The notes: generated by a model not told the origin, from the sequence alone. A DNA stretch of 64,000 nt from Pseudomonas fluorescens (GCF_001902145.1 NZ_MRST01000027.1:416519-480518), one strand, 5' to 3'. Shown: positions 32,515 to 41,970, counted from the first letter of the stretch. Program-made: numbers and translations.

Positions 32515-32829
32515 ATGATGCGTTTTACCTCTACCCTCGCTGTCGCCGCTACCCTGAGCCTCCTTTCCCTCGGCGCGCAGGCTGCAGCCCCTTCCAACTG
32601 GCCAGCCGGCGCCCGTGACAGCTTTGTCAGCGACTGCAGTGCCGCCGCCAGCCAGAACGTGGACGCCAAAACTGCCAAAGCCCACTGCGAATGTGGTGCT
32701 GACAAGATCAATGCCGAATTGAGCACTGCCGAGATCAAGGAATTGATGACCAACCAGAACGCCAGCGCGGACCTTAAAAACAAAGCGGTCGCGGCTATTT
32801 CGTCCTGCAAAGTGGTGAAGAAAAAGTAA
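32515..32829 (+). CDS. Small secreted protein of unknown function
   Basis: 104 residues. A signal peptide ('FTSTLAVAATLSLLSLGAQA') is followed by about 80 helical residues with four Cys ('FVSDCSAAA', 'AHCECGADKI', 'AISSCKV') and a Lys-rich end. GGAG precedes the ATG. Looks like a small periplasmic disulfide protein; function unknown. Confidence 0.75.
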   Translation: MMRFTSTLAVAATLSLLSLGAQAAAPSNWPAGARDSFVSDCSAAASQNVDAKTAKAHCECGADKINAELSTAEIKELMTNQNASADLKNKAVAAISSCKVVKKK

Positions 32830-32940
32830 GATTGCCTGACGATTCGACGGCCATTTCGCTGAAAAAACAGCCTGAAAACTGCCTTTTCACACAATTTATG
32901 CAGGTTTTACGGCTTTTTTTAACAGCTGATATTTCGTCGA

Positions 32941-32963
32941 AAAGCCCCGTAAATCGGGGCTTT
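32941..32963 (+). terminator. Terminator upstream of the cold-shock gene
   Basis: AAAGCCCCG-TAAAT-CGGGGCTTT perfect stem. It ends transcription of the small secreted protein gene. Confidence 0.75.
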
Positions 32964-33118
32964 CAGCCCAACGATGGATCAAACGCAAAGCGATTGATTA
33001 GCAAACAGTGCCTTGGGGGGGCTCCCAAGCCGAACATTTCGACTATGATAGCCCTGTGTGCCCAGTTGGCCTGAGCAGCACAGCACTACTGAAAATATAT
33101 GTTTCTTGGAGATACACC

Positions 33119-33331
33119 ATGTCTAATCGCCAAACCGGCACCGTTAAATGGTTCAACGATGAAAAAGGCTTCGGCTTCATCACTCCTCAAGGTGGCGGTG
33201 ACGACCTGTTCGTACACTTCAAAGCTATCGAAAGCGACGGTTTCAAAAGCCTGAAAGAAGGCCAAACCGTTTCCTTCGTGGCTGAGAAAGGCCAAAAGGG
33301 TATGCAAGCTGCACAGGTTCGCGGCGAGTAA
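33119..33331 (+). CDS. Cold-shock family protein (CspA-like)
   Basis: 70 residues with RNP1 'KGFGFI' and RNP2 'DLFVHF', 'GTVKWFNDEKGFGFITP' at the N-terminus. Single-stranded nucleic-acid chaperone. The ATG at 33119 follows GGAG; the reading frame upstream is just the long 5' leader, which in this family often regulates translation by temperature. Confidence 0.95.
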   Translation: MSNRQTGTVKWFNDEKGFGFITPQGGGDDLFVHFKAIESDGFKSLKEGQTVSFVAEKGQKGMQAAQVRGE

Positions 33332-33345
33332 TTCTCCGCTGAGCT

Positions 33346-33377
33346 AAAAAAACCCCGTCCATGTGACGGGGTTTTTT
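33346..33377. terminator. Terminator of the cold-shock gene
   Basis: AAAAAACCCCGTC-CATGT-GACGGGGTTTTTT, strong on both strands; it also ends the convergent I78 inhibitor gene. Confidence 0.92.
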
Positions 33378-33398
33378 ATGGGCGATGCAAAAACCGTA

Positions 33399-33719
33399 TC
33401 AGCCGCAGTTAACCCGGTTGATCACCAGGTTGTCGTCGGTGTTCAGGTTCAGGCGGTCGGAGCGATACTCCAGCGTGACCATGTCATTGGGCTTGAGGAT
33501 GCGTGCGTTCTGCGCGCCAGCACGCGTGCGGGCTTGCTCCAGCAACTGGGGCGAGGCTTTCTGGCCGATGGCGAACTCTGCAGCCTTCGACTCACAGCGG
33601 CTATGACCGGCATCGGTCACAGTGGCAGCTTTGCCTGGCTCAGAGGCACCCGGGGTACTGCAACCCGCCAACGCGAGCGCAGCCAACAAAGTACCGAATG
33701 ATGCGAGCTTCCAAGGCAT
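33399..33719 (-). CDS. I78 family peptidase inhibitor lipoprotein
   Basis: 106 residues. Lipoprotein signal with lipobox 'LALAGC', then the I78 domain: 'CESKAAEFAIGQKASPQLLE', 'RTRAGAQNARILKPNDMVTL', 'EYRSDRLNLNTDDNLVINRV'. Such proteins inhibit serine proteases in the cell envelope and may protect against own or foreign proteases such as the one at 6302. Confidence 0.85.
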   Translation of the reverse strand: MPWKLASFGTLLAALALAGCSTPGASEPGKAATVTDAGHSRCESKAAEFAIGQKASPQLLEQARTRAGAQNARILKPNDMVTLEYRSDRLNLNTDDNLVINRVNCG

Positions 33720-33863
33720 GAAGCCTCCTATGATAAAAAGTGGACGGAGATCGTGCGACAGTATTTAAAGCGATTGGTTTCAAGACATTAACCGCCTGTG
33801 GGCAAGTCTGCCTGAGTCACGGCCTGCAATCGCTTGGTGAATCGTGACTAGATATGAACGTAT

Positions 33864-34187
33864 TCAGTAGATATCGATGTAGTCCGACGAAGGAGTAGGC
33901 CAATTCTGCTTCAGCGCGTTGAAAATCTGCATGACCCAGACTTCATCGCTGGCCGCCACGTTGCCGACATAGCCGGAACCTTTGGCCCAGGTCTCCAGGC
34001 GAAACACCAGGCCACCGATATCAGCCCCCCCGACGACGCCGGAAGAAATGTAGGCGATGCCTTTTCTGGTCACCCGCAGCTGGGTATGTTCGTCGTCACT
34101 GGCGCTGCCAAGCAATTGGCGCACGGCGTCCAGCGTCAGGTTGTCAGGCTTGCTCAAATCGATTTGCACGCGGTGTTTCCCGGCCAT
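33864..34187 (-). CDS. Hypothetical protein
   Basis: 107 residues, no signal peptide: 'HRVQIDLSKPDNLTLDAVRQ', 'LLGSASDDEHTQLRVTRKGI', ending 'SSDYIDIY'. Intact and likely expressed; a cytosolic protein of a family I cannot name. Confidence 0.7.
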   Translation of the reverse strand: MAGKHRVQIDLSKPDNLTLDAVRQLLGSASDDEHTQLRVTRKGIAYISSGVVGGADIGGLVFRLETWAKGSGYVGNVAASDEVWVMQIFNALKQNWPTPSSDYIDIY

Positions 34188-34325
34188 TTAACAGGCCGAC
34201 AGTGTCGCACAGCCGCTGCTTCATGCCTAAGTAGCAGTGCCAAATGCCGTACAAAATGCTTAACTGCGCCCCTCTGGAACGGCGTTCCAGTGCATTGCCC
34301 CGCATTTTCAGCCCGTGAGATTTCC

Positions 34326-34532
34326 ATGACCACCGTAACGCTTCAAGCCGACATCAAAGCCAAGTGGCCCCAAGGGCAAAGCTCCTACAGCCCCGGAAGC
34401 CCGGAAGAACTGGCGATCATTGGTATCGACCTGCTGGTCAAGGAACTGGGCACCCAGGCGGCGCAAGCATTCATCGGCCAGATATTCGAGAAATACCCGG
34501 CCGACTACATGGGCGCCCAAGAGCGCGAATAG
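34326..34532 (+). CDS. Small hypothetical protein
   Basis: 68 residues from the ATG at 34326, acidic and helical at the C-terminus ('LLVKELGTQAAQAFIGQIFE'). The upstream extension of the frame overlaps the divergent gene and is unlikely. No family recognised. Confidence 0.65.
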   Translation: MTTVTLQADIKAKWPQGQSSYSPGSPEELAIIGIDLLVKELGTQAAQAFIGQIFEKYPADYMGAQERE

Positions 34533-34561
34533 AACCGGGCGACGAGCGCCGCCCCGCTAAC

Positions 34562-35587
34562 TTACTTCAGGCGCGCCAGGCGCTCGGTCAGCAGATCGAA
34601 GAAGCCCTGGGCGTCGCCATTCTCGACCCAGAACACATTCTTCGGCTGCTTGAGGCCGTCGTACCAATCGACGATGGTCTGGCCGAAGGTCGGGCCTTCG
34701 CGGCTGTCGACCACCATATTGGCCTCACGACCGCTGAACAGCGAAGGCTTGAGCAGGTACGCCACCACGGTAGCGTCATGGACCGGACCACCCGGAATGC
34801 CGTAGTGCTCCATATCGCCTTTGACGTACTCATTCAGAATACTGCTGACGACCTTGCTCGCGTTGTTGTTCAGGTCCGCAATCTTCTTCAGGCGGGCGTC
34901 GCTGGTGAGGACTTTATGGGTCACGTCCAACGGCAGGTAGGTCAGCTTCACACCGCTTTTGAGCACGATCTCAGCCGCCACCGGATCGGCGAACAGGTTG
35001 AACTCGGCCACCGGGGTGATATTGCCTCCATTGAAGTGGGCGCCCCCCATCACAACCACTTCCTTGATGCCTTGAGTGATTTCGGGCGCCTGGGTCAGTG
35101 CCAGTGCCAGGTTGGTCTGCGGGCCGAGCATGGCGATAGTGATGCTGTGCGGCTTGGCGCTGCTCAGGGTCTTGATCAGGTAGTCGACTGCATTGCCTTC
35201 GGCCAGACCTTTTTTCGGTTCATGCACCGTGACGCCCGAGATGCCTTCCTTGCCATGGATATTCTCGGCGTAGATCGGTTTGCGCAGCAACGGCGCTGGC
35301 GCACCTGCGTACACCGGGATGTCCTCGCGCCCTGCCCACTCGCGCGCCAGGCGCGCGTTGCGGGAGGTCTTGTCCAGGCGCACATTGCCGGCGACGGTGG
35401 TCAGCGCACGAATGCTCAACTCCTCCGGCGAGGCCATGGCGAACAGCAAGGCCACCACGTCATCGGCACCCGGGTCGGTGTCAATGATCAGGTCGATTTT
35501 TTCCGCCGCTTGGGCGCTTGCAGCAGTGAGCGCGGACAAAAGCAGAACACTCCGGAACAGGTTTTTCAGGGTTAGACCACGTTGCAT
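34562..35587 (-). CDS. Periplasmic nucleoside hydrolase
   Basis: 341 residues with a signal peptide ('LFRSVLLLSALTAASAQA'). IU-nucleoside hydrolase signatures: 'IIDTDPGADDVVALLFAMAS' (calcium-binding Asp cluster), 'MLGPQTNLALAL', 'VVMGGA', 'AEFNLFADPVAAEIVLKSG' and 'HDATVVAYLL'. It splits nucleosides to base and ribose outside the cytoplasm. Placed right after rbsD, so the freed ribose can enter through RbsABC. Confidence 0.9.
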   Translation of the reverse strand: MQRGLTLKNLFRSVLLLSALTAASAQAAEKIDLIIDTDPGADDVVALLFAMASPEELSIRALTTVAGNVRLDKTSRNARLAREWAGREDIPVYAGAPAPLLRKPIYAENIHGKEGISGVTVHEPKKGLAEGNAVDYLIKTLSSAKPHSITIAMLGPQTNLALALTQAPEITQGIKEVVVMGGAHFNGGNITPVAEFNLFADPVAAEIVLKSGVKLTYLPLDVTHKVLTSDARLKKIADLNNNASKVVSSILNEYVKGDMEHYGIPGGPVHDATVVAYLLKPSLFSGREANMVVDSREGPTFGQTIVDWYDGLKQPKNVFWVENGDAQGFFDLLTERLARLK

Positions 35588-35614
35588 AAAGCACTCCTTG
35601 TCATAGGGGGGACG

Positions 35615-36019
35615 CTAGAACGTTACGCCGGACACCAGCGCGATATTGCAGTACGGCTGGCACTCGCCAGTGCGCACAACAGCGCGGGCATTGCGGCTCA
35701 ATTGCTTGAATTGGTCATGGCTGAGCAGGCGTCGCTCGCCCAGTGCAGCCTGCTCTGTGAGCGCATTTAGCGAAGTCAGCGCGGGCGGTTGCTTCAGCAG
35801 GATCTCTTGCGCCAGCACATGGCTTTCTACCTGCATTTCGCTAAGCACGATACGCAAGGTGCTGATAAAGTCCGGGATGCCCTGGGTCAGTGCCAGGTCG
35901 ATCAATTCGACGCCGGGAGGTACCGGCAGGCCGGCATCACCGATGACGAGGATGTCACCATGGCCCAGGGACGCGATCACGCGCGACAGGGCGATATTCA
36001 GCAAAGGTGTCTTTTTCAT
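35615..36019 (-). CDS. rbsD: D-ribose pyranase
   Basis: 134 residues: 'PLLNIALSRVIASLGHGDIL' with the catalytic His, 'VIGDAGLPVPPGVELIDLAL', and the C-terminal 'RTGECQPYCNIALVSGVTF'. Converts beta-pyranose to furanose forms of ribose for RbsK. Overlaps rbsK by 4 bp. Confidence 0.96.
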   Translation of the reverse strand: MKKTPLLNIALSRVIASLGHGDILVIGDAGLPVPPGVELIDLALTQGIPDFISTLRIVLSEMQVESHVLAQEILLKQPPALTSLNALTEQAALGERRLLSHDQFKQLSRNARAVVRTGECQPYCNIALVSGVTF

Positions 36020-36933
36020 GCGGGCACAAAACCTTGTACGTCGTGCAGCGTGGGAATAGAAGGCTGAGCGCCGGCACGGGTCACCGACAACGCCGCCGCC
36101 ACCTGACCAAAACGGATCGCCTCGGCTTCGCTCTGGCCCGCGGCCAGCGCGGCGGCAAAGCCACCGACAAAGGTATCGCCAGCAGCGGTGGTATCCACCG
36201 CCTTGACCTTCGGCGCCACCAAGTGCTCAAAGCTCTTGCCGTCGGCAAACAGCGCGCCCTGGGCGCCCAGGGTGATGATGACCTTGCCGGCACCCGCCTG
36301 GATCAGCGCGGTCGCGGCGACCTTGGCGCTGTCGAGGGAGTCGACCGCTACGCCGCTCAGGGCGCTGGCCTCACTTTCATTGGGGATCAGATAATCGATC
36401 GAGGCATACCAGTCAGCGGGCAACGGTCCGCTTGCCGGGGCCGGATTGAGGATGACGGTCTTGCCCAGCTCGCGACCCCGCTTGAGCGCATACCCAACGG
36501 TCTCCATTGGCACCTCAAGCTGACAGATGATCACATCTGCCGCCTGCAGCACAGCGTCGCACGTTCGCAGTGACGCGGGCGTCAGCTCACCGTTGCTGCC
36601 GGCCACAATGACAATGGCGTTCTGGCTGCTGTCATCGACCACGATCAACGCCACACCGCTGGAGCCGCCCACCGTGCTGACTGCCTGGCAATCGATCCCT
36701 TCCACCAACAGCGCATCGCGCAATTGGCTGCCATAGGCGTCGGTACCGATGCATCCCACCATTGCGACACTCGCCCCCAGGCGTGCCGAGGCGACGGCCT
36801 GGTTGGCGCCCTTGCCGCCGGGCACAGTGGAGAACGTCTGGCCGATCAGGGTTTCACCGGCACGCGGCAAGCGACTGGCGCGGGTGACCAGGTCCATGTT
36901 CAAGCTGCCTATTACCACTACTTTTGCTGGCAT
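36016..36933 (-). CDS. rbsK: Ribokinase
   Basis: 305 residues of the PfkB family. 'VIGSLNMDLVTRASRLPRAG', 'GGKGANQAVASARLGASVAM', and the active-site 'DTTAAGDTFVGGFAAALAAG' with catalytic Asp are intact. Phosphorylates ribose to ribose 5-phosphate. Confidence 0.97.
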   Translation of the reverse strand: MPAKVVVIGSLNMDLVTRASRLPRAGETLIGQTFSTVPGGKGANQAVASARLGASVAMVGCIGTDAYGSQLRDALLVEGIDCQAVSTVGGSSGVALIVVDDSSQNAIVIVAGSNGELTPASLRTCDAVLQAADVIICQLEVPMETVGYALKRGRELGKTVILNPAPASGPLPADWYASIDYLIPNESEASALSGVAVDSLDSAKVAATALIQAGAGKVIITLGAQGALFADGKSFEHLVAPKVKAVDTTAAGDTFVGGFAAALAAGQSEAEAIRFGQVAAALSVTRAGAQPSIPTLHDVQGFVPA

Positions 36934-36956
36934 ACATCAGTACTCATCAATTCGGT

Positions 36957-37979
36957 TCAGCGGTATTGGGCGAACACATCAGCCAATGGCGCGGTCGACT
37001 CACGCAAAACAATACTGGGCGTCACGATACGTTGATCGATCGGCAGTTGGGGTGTTGCTATTCGTTGCAGTAATAATTCGGCCGCAGTCTCGCCCAACTG
37101 CAGGATCGACTGGCCGACCGTCGTCAGCGCCGGGTAGACGTAGCGCCCCATCTGGATGTCATCGAAACCGATGACCGACAGCTCGCCCGGCACACGCACA
37201 TTACGCTCGGCGGCGGCGCGTAGCACGCCAAAACCAATCATATCGTTGCTGGCGAAAATCGCGCTGGGCGGGTGTTGCGATAATAACTGTACGGCTGCGG
37301 CATACCCGCCCGTGCTGGTGAAGTCGCTTTCCAGGGTACGGCTGGCCAACACCTCGATGCCCGCCTCGCGCAATGCACGCTGGTAACCCGCCAGGCGCAT
37401 CTGTGCAACGCGGGTATGCCCAGGGCCGCCGATACAGGCGATGTCCCGGTGCCCCAATTCCAGCAAGTGCCGGGTCGCCAGGTAAGCGCCCTCTTCGTGA
37501 TCGATGCGCACCAGGTCCACATCAATCCCATCCAGCGCCCGGTCGACAATCACCATGGGCGTGCGCACTGCACTCAAACCTGCGGCAAGGCCACTGTCAT
37601 CACCGCCCACGGATGTCACGATCAAGCCGTCGACACGCTTTTCCAGCAACACGCGCAAATAACTGCGCTGTTTCTCTGCGTCGTCATCCGAGTTGCAGAG
37701 GATCACGCAATAGCCATTACGCTCGCAGTAATCCTCGATACCCCGAGCCAGCTCGGCAAAATACGGGTTGAGGCTGTTGGGCACCAGCAGGCCAATGGTC
37801 GCGGTGGTCTTGGCCTTGAGCGAGCGCGCGACGGCACTGGGCACGTAGTCCAACTGCTTGATCGCAGCCTCGACCTTGATGCGTACCGGCTCGCTGACTG
37901 GGCGCGTCTTGTTCACCACATGGGACACGGTGGTGTAGGAAATACCTGCAAGCGCTGCCACATCCTTGATCGTTGCCAT
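36957..37979 (-). CDS. rbsR: Ribose operon repressor, LacI family
   Basis: 340 residues. N-terminal LacI HTH 'ATIKDVAALAGISYTTVSHV' with hinge 'YVPSAVARSLKAKTT', then a periplasmic-binding-protein-like sensor domain. It should bind the palindrome CGCAAACGTTTGCG upstream of rbsB and be released by ribose. Confidence 0.95.
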   Translation of the reverse strand: MATIKDVAALAGISYTTVSHVVNKTRPVSEPVRIKVEAAIKQLDYVPSAVARSLKAKTTATIGLLVPNSLNPYFAELARGIEDYCERNGYCVILCNSDDDAEKQRSYLRVLLEKRVDGLIVTSVGGDDSGLAAGLSAVRTPMVIVDRALDGIDVDLVRIDHEEGAYLATRHLLELGHRDIACIGGPGHTRVAQMRLAGYQRALREAGIEVLASRTLESDFTSTGGYAAAVQLLSQHPPSAIFASNDMIGFGVLRAAAERNVRVPGELSVIGFDDIQMGRYVYPALTTVGQSILQLGETAAELLLQRIATPQLPIDQRIVTPSIVLRESTAPLADVFAQYR

Positions 37980-37982
37980 GGG

Positions 37983-38960
37983 TCAGCCCCGCCGACTGGC
38001 GCGCTGGCTGCGATAAGTATCGAGGACCACGGCAATCACGATCACGGCACCGGTAATGATGCGTTTAGTCGGTTCCGTCGCACCAATCTGCGCAAGCCCG
38101 GCGGCCAAGACCGAAATAATCAACACCCCGAAGAACGTACTGATGACCGAGCCACGCCCGCCCATCAGGCTGGTGCCACCGATCACCACGGCGGCGATCA
38201 CTTGCAACTCCAGGCCCGAGCCGGCATTCGGGTCCGCCGCTTCCAGGCGCGAAATCTGGAACAGCGCCGCCACACCGGCCAACAGGCCCATCAGGCTGAA
38301 CACCAGGATCTTGTAAGGCTTGGGATTGATACCCGCCAGGCGCACCGCTTCTTCGTTGGTGCCGATGCCGATCAGATAACGACCGAAGACCGTACGGGTC
38401 AGTACCAACTGGGCCGCGATGATCACCAGCAGGGCGATGATGAACGACGGGGAAATACCGAAGGCAATCGGGTTGGACAGCCAGGCAAACGAGTCACCAA
38501 TATAAGCGGTGCGCGAGCCCGTCATCTGGTAGGCCACGCCGCGGGCCATCTCCAGCACGCCGAGGGATACGATAAATGACGGAATGCGCCAGGCCACCGT
38601 GATGGAACCGGTGATGGTGCCGGCCAACGCCGCGCAGCCCATGCCCAACAGGGCGGCGGGCAACACGCTCCAGCCCCAGCCCAGGATCGCCACGCTGACT
38701 GCCGAGGCCGCCAATGCCAATACCGATCCCACAGACAGGTCGATGCCGCCAATGATCAGGATGAAGGTCATGCCCACCGCCAGCACCATCAGGTCTGGGA
38801 TCTGGTTGGCCAGGGTGCTGAAGGTGTCATAGGACAGGAAGTGATCGCTGAGCACCGAGAACAGCGCAATCATCGCCAGCAAGGCACCTGCCAGCCCCAG
38901 GTAAGTACCCAGGCCATAGAAGTTGCCGCCAGTTTTACCGGGGGAAATGTTTGTTTTCAT
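37983..38960 (-). CDS. rbsC: Ribose ABC transporter permease
   Basis: 325 residues, polytopic, with the branched sugar permease signature 'LIIGGIDLSVGSVLALAASA' and 'VVIGGTSLMGGRGSVISTFF'. Overlaps rbsA by 4 bp; inner-membrane channel of the RbsABC importer. Confidence 0.96.
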   Translation of the reverse strand: MKTNISPGKTGGNFYGLGTYLGLAGALLAMIALFSVLSDHFLSYDTFSTLANQIPDLMVLAVGMTFILIIGGIDLSVGSVLALAASAVSVAILGWGWSVLPAALLGMGCAALAGTITGSITVAWRIPSFIVSLGVLEMARGVAYQMTGSRTAYIGDSFAWLSNPIAFGISPSFIIALLVIIAAQLVLTRTVFGRYLIGIGTNEEAVRLAGINPKPYKILVFSLMGLLAGVAALFQISRLEAADPNAGSGLELQVIAAVVIGGTSLMGGRGSVISTFFGVLIISVLAAGLAQIGATEPTKRIITGAVIVIAVVLDTYRSQRASRRG

Positions 38961-40510
38961 GGGGTATTCCTAGGCGCTGCTTCGTTGAGCAGCGCATCAC
39001 GTTTCTGATAGCCGGCAAAGGCGGCGGCGAGCAATTCGTCCTGGGTCCAGCTGTCACGCTCGAAGGTCTCGATCAGGCGCCCGGCGGACAGCACACCGAT
39101 GCGGTCACAGATCAGCATCAGCTCACGCAGGTCACTGGACACCACCACCAGCGCTTTGCCCTGGCGGGTCAGTTCACCGAGCAAGGCATAGATATCGAAC
39201 TTGGCACCGACGTCGATGCCGCGGGTGGGCTCATCGAACAGCATTACTGCGCAATCGCGCTCCAGCCAGCGGCCAATCACCACCTTTTGCTGGTTACCAC
39301 CCGACAGCTCGGACACTAGTTGCGTCGGGCTGGAACTGCGGATACGCATGGCGTCGATCTGGCGCTTGGCCAGAGCGGTTTCGTTGCGGCTGTTGACGAC
39401 GCCACCGCCGGAAATTTCCGGCATGTTGCCCAGGGCGATGTTGGCGCTGATGGACTGGGTCAGCAGCAGGCCCTCACCCTTGCGGTCTTCGGTGATCAGG
39501 GCAATACCATGACCGACCGCGTCGACCGGCGAGCGAATGCTCACCACCTTGGCCGGCGAGCCCAAGGCCACGGTGCCGCTGTCGGCCGGGTCGGCGCCGA
39601 AGATCAGGCGCAGCAATTCGGTGCGGCCGGCGCCGATCAGGCCGGAAATGCCATAGATTTCACCGGCGCGCACTTCAAAGGACACATCGCGGACCTTGTC
39701 CGAACGGGTAAGGCCCGTCACGGTCAAGGCCGGGCCTCCGATGCTGCGCGGGCCCAAATCGATGTGTTCACCCAGTTCGCGACCGACCATCAAGGTCACC
39801 AACTGCTCACTGTTGTAATTGGCCATCGGCTCGACGCAGACCAGCTTGCCGTCGCGCAATACCGCAATGCGCTGGGCGACACGGGCCAACTCTTCGAGCC
39901 GGTGCGAAATATAAATGATCGCCACGCCTCGAGCCTGCAGGCGCGTGATTTGTTCAAACAGCATCTCGACTTCACGAGCAGTAAGCATCGCCGTGGGCTC
40001 GTCGAGGATCAATACGTGGCAGTCGCCGATCAGGTTACGGGCGATCTCGACCATTTGCTGGTGACCAATGCCCAGGCTGCCCACCAGCGTGTCCGGGTCG
40101 ATCGCGTCCAGACCGACTTGGGCCATCGCTTCGATCGCGGCTTTGCGCAGTTGTTTGCGGCTGATCCAGCCACAGCGGCTCGGCAGGTTATCCAGGAACA
40201 GGTTTTCAGCCACGGTCAGCGTCGGCAGCAGGTTGAGTTCCTGCATGACCATGCGCACGCCCAAGGCTTCGGCCTGGGTGCGGCTGGCCGGGCGGTAATC
40301 CTGACCGTTGAATTGCATGTGCCCGGTGGTGGGCGTGACCAGGCCGCCGATGATCTTCGACAAGGTACTTTTGCCTGCGCCGTTCTCACCGGTCAGCGCC
40401 AACACTTCCCCGCGATTGAGCGTCAGGGTGATGTCGGACAGAACCGGTTGGGCATAGGTCTTACCGATACCGCTGACCGAGAGGACAGCGTTCGGGGCGG
40501 AAGATGACAT
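38957..40510 (-). CDS. rbsA: Ribose ABC transporter ATP-binding protein
   Basis: 517 residues with two ATPase halves. First half: Walker A 'LTGENGAGKSTLSKIIGG', 'GSLGIGHQQMVEIARNL' signature region and Walker B 'VLILDEPTAML'. Second half is the degenerate kind: 'ISGLIGAGRTELLRLIFG', 'LSGGNQQKVVIGRWL', 'VMLFDEPTRGIDVGAK'. Confidence 0.97.
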   Translation of the reverse strand: MSSSAPNAVLSVSGIGKTYAQPVLSDITLTLNRGEVLALTGENGAGKSTLSKIIGGLVTPTTGHMQFNGQDYRPASRTQAEALGVRMVMQELNLLPTLTVAENLFLDNLPSRCGWISRKQLRKAAIEAMAQVGLDAIDPDTLVGSLGIGHQQMVEIARNLIGDCHVLILDEPTAMLTAREVEMLFEQITRLQARGVAIIYISHRLEELARVAQRIAVLRDGKLVCVEPMANYNSEQLVTLMVGRELGEHIDLGPRSIGGPALTVTGLTRSDKVRDVSFEVRAGEIYGISGLIGAGRTELLRLIFGADPADSGTVALGSPAKVVSIRSPVDAVGHGIALITEDRKGEGLLLTQSISANIALGNMPEISGGGVVNSRNETALAKRQIDAMRIRSSSPTQLVSELSGGNQQKVVIGRWLERDCAVMLFDEPTRGIDVGAKFDIYALLGELTRQGKALVVVSSDLRELMLICDRIGVLSAGRLIETFERDSWTQDELLAAAFAGYQKRDALLNEAAPRNTP

Positions 40511-40525
40511 AGGAAAATCTCCAGG

Positions 40526-40550
40526 CGCCCGCTCAGGACGAGCGGGCGCT
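40526..40550 (-). promoter_or_regulatory. Intercistronic hairpin between rbsB and rbsA
   Basis: GCGCCCGCTC-AGGAC-GAGCGGGCGC, perfect 10-bp stem without a T run. Such a hairpin can protect the rbsB message from 3' decay, giving more binding protein than ATPase and permease. Confidence 0.65.
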
Positions 40551-40567
40551 GTTGGGTACTGCCAGGA

Positions 40568-41527
40568 TTACTGCTTGATGACGAGTTCGACCGGGGTTTC
40601 GATCACGCCATCTTTGGCATCGACTTTCTCACCCTTGACCAGCTTCAGCGCGTTCTGGATACCGAACACGGCTTGCTGGGCGGCGGCCTGGTCAGCGGTG
40701 GCCAACACACGGCCGTCCTTGAGCATTGGTTTGATCGCGTCAATGTTGTCGTAACCTACCACCAACACCTTGCCGGCCTTGCCTGCCGCACGCACGGCGG
40801 AAACAGCACCCAGGGCCATGTTGTCGTTACCGGCCAACAGCGCCTTGATATCCGGCGTTTCGCTCAGCATCGCTGCCGCGATCTTGTTGCCCTGGTCGAT
40901 TTCCCAGTTACCGGATTGGGTGGAAACAATTTTCATGCCTGCCGCGTCCATCGCATCCTTGAAGCCTGCGGTGCGCTGCTGGGCATTGGTGGTAGTGGGT
41001 ACGCCCTCGATGATGCCGACCTTGTCACCGGCGGCCAGCTGCTTGGCCAGGTAGTCGCCCACCAGCTTGGAGCCTTTGCGGTTATCCGGGCCTACGAACG
41101 GGATATCGAGGTTTTTGCTTTTGAGTACTTCCGGGTCCAGGCGGTTGTCGATGTTGACCACCTTGATACCGGCATCGGAAGCCTTCTTCAGCACACTGGC
41201 GAGTGCCTTGGAGTCGGCGGGAGCGATGACAAGCGCATCGACCTTGGCGTTGATCATTTCGTTGACGATGGCGATCTGCGCGCTGGTATCGGTTTCGTTC
41301 TTGATGCCGTTGGAGATCAACTTGAATTCTGTCGGGTGCTCTTTCTGGTATTCCTTCGCACCGTCGGTCATGGTGACGAAAAACTCATTGGCAAGGGACT
41401 TCATGACCAAACCCACGGTAGGCGTTTTGGCAGCGTCATCGGCAAATGCAGAAGAGAGAGGCAAAGCGGCGGATGCGGCAGCAAGCACAGCAACAGCAAG
41501 AAGACGTCCAGCAAATGGCAGCTTCAT
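40568..41527 (-). CDS. rbsB: Ribose-binding periplasmic protein
   Basis: 319 residues. Signal peptide ('LLAVAVLAAASAALPLSSAF') and a type 1 periplasmic binding fold: 'PTVGLVMKSLANEFFVTMTD', 'DALVIAPADSKALASVLKKA', 'GVPTTTNAQQRTAGFKDAMD', 'LLAGNDNMALGAVSAVRAAG'. First gene of the operon. Confidence 0.96.
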   Translation of the reverse strand: MKLPFAGRLLAVAVLAAASAALPLSSAFADDAAKTPTVGLVMKSLANEFFVTMTDGAKEYQKEHPTEFKLISNGIKNETDTSAQIAIVNEMINAKVDALVIAPADSKALASVLKKASDAGIKVVNIDNRLDPEVLKSKNLDIPFVGPDNRKGSKLVGDYLAKQLAAGDKVGIIEGVPTTTNAQQRTAGFKDAMDAAGMKIVSTQSGNWEIDQGNKIAAAMLSETPDIKALLAGNDNMALGAVSAVRAAGKAGKVLVVGYDNIDAIKPMLKDGRVLATADQAAAQQAVFGIQNALKLVKGEKVDAKDGVIETPVELVIKQ

Positions 41528-41651
41528 GGGTTCACTCCGATCTTATGATTATTGTGAGCAACGCTTGCACCGAAGAGCCCTTCGGCAGCCCTCCCACCCG
41601 GGCGGCTGATACGAGCTGTCACGATTGTGCCAAGGGCGCAGTGAAACATCT

Positions 41652-41665
41652 CGCAAACGTTTGCG
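41652..41665. promoter_or_regulatory. RbsR operator
   Basis: CGCAAACGTTTGCG is a perfect 14-bp palindrome with the LacI-family CpG centre, 125 bp upstream of rbsB. A weaker partial copy GCAACGCTTGC is at 41558-41568. Confidence 0.8.
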
Positions 41666-41941
41666 TTGAGAGAACTATGAGAACCTTGTCGGGATTTGTC
41701 AACGGTAGCTGCAAGCCTGTCATTGGCGCCCTCCAAGCTCTCCCTTGAGCTACCGGCCGCTGATACGTTTAAGCCAGCTCGCCCTTTCTGCCGTTCTCTG
41801 AAACGACAGGCTGCACTGCGAATGATCGACCAGAGCACCCGAACAAATTGTGAACGCTTTCGGACAACCGAACACCACAGCTCTTCGCGTTCGGAAAGCC
41901 GGACAACGCCAAGCCCTGTTAAACTTAAATATTAGATTAAG

Positions 41942-41970
41942 TTGTTTTAAATCAATAAGTTAATTTATAA
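41942..41970 (+). promoter_or_regulatory. Candidate sigma-70 promoter of ansB
   Basis: TTGTTT-N17-TTATAA inside an AT-rich block, 122 bp before the ansB ATG. The rest of the gap 41666-42092 shows no gene on either strand. Confidence 0.5.

Noticed and set aside
41524..41838. 104-codon frame overlapping the rbsB promoter
   Set aside because: It crosses the RbsR operator and the rbsB start and shows no coding character.
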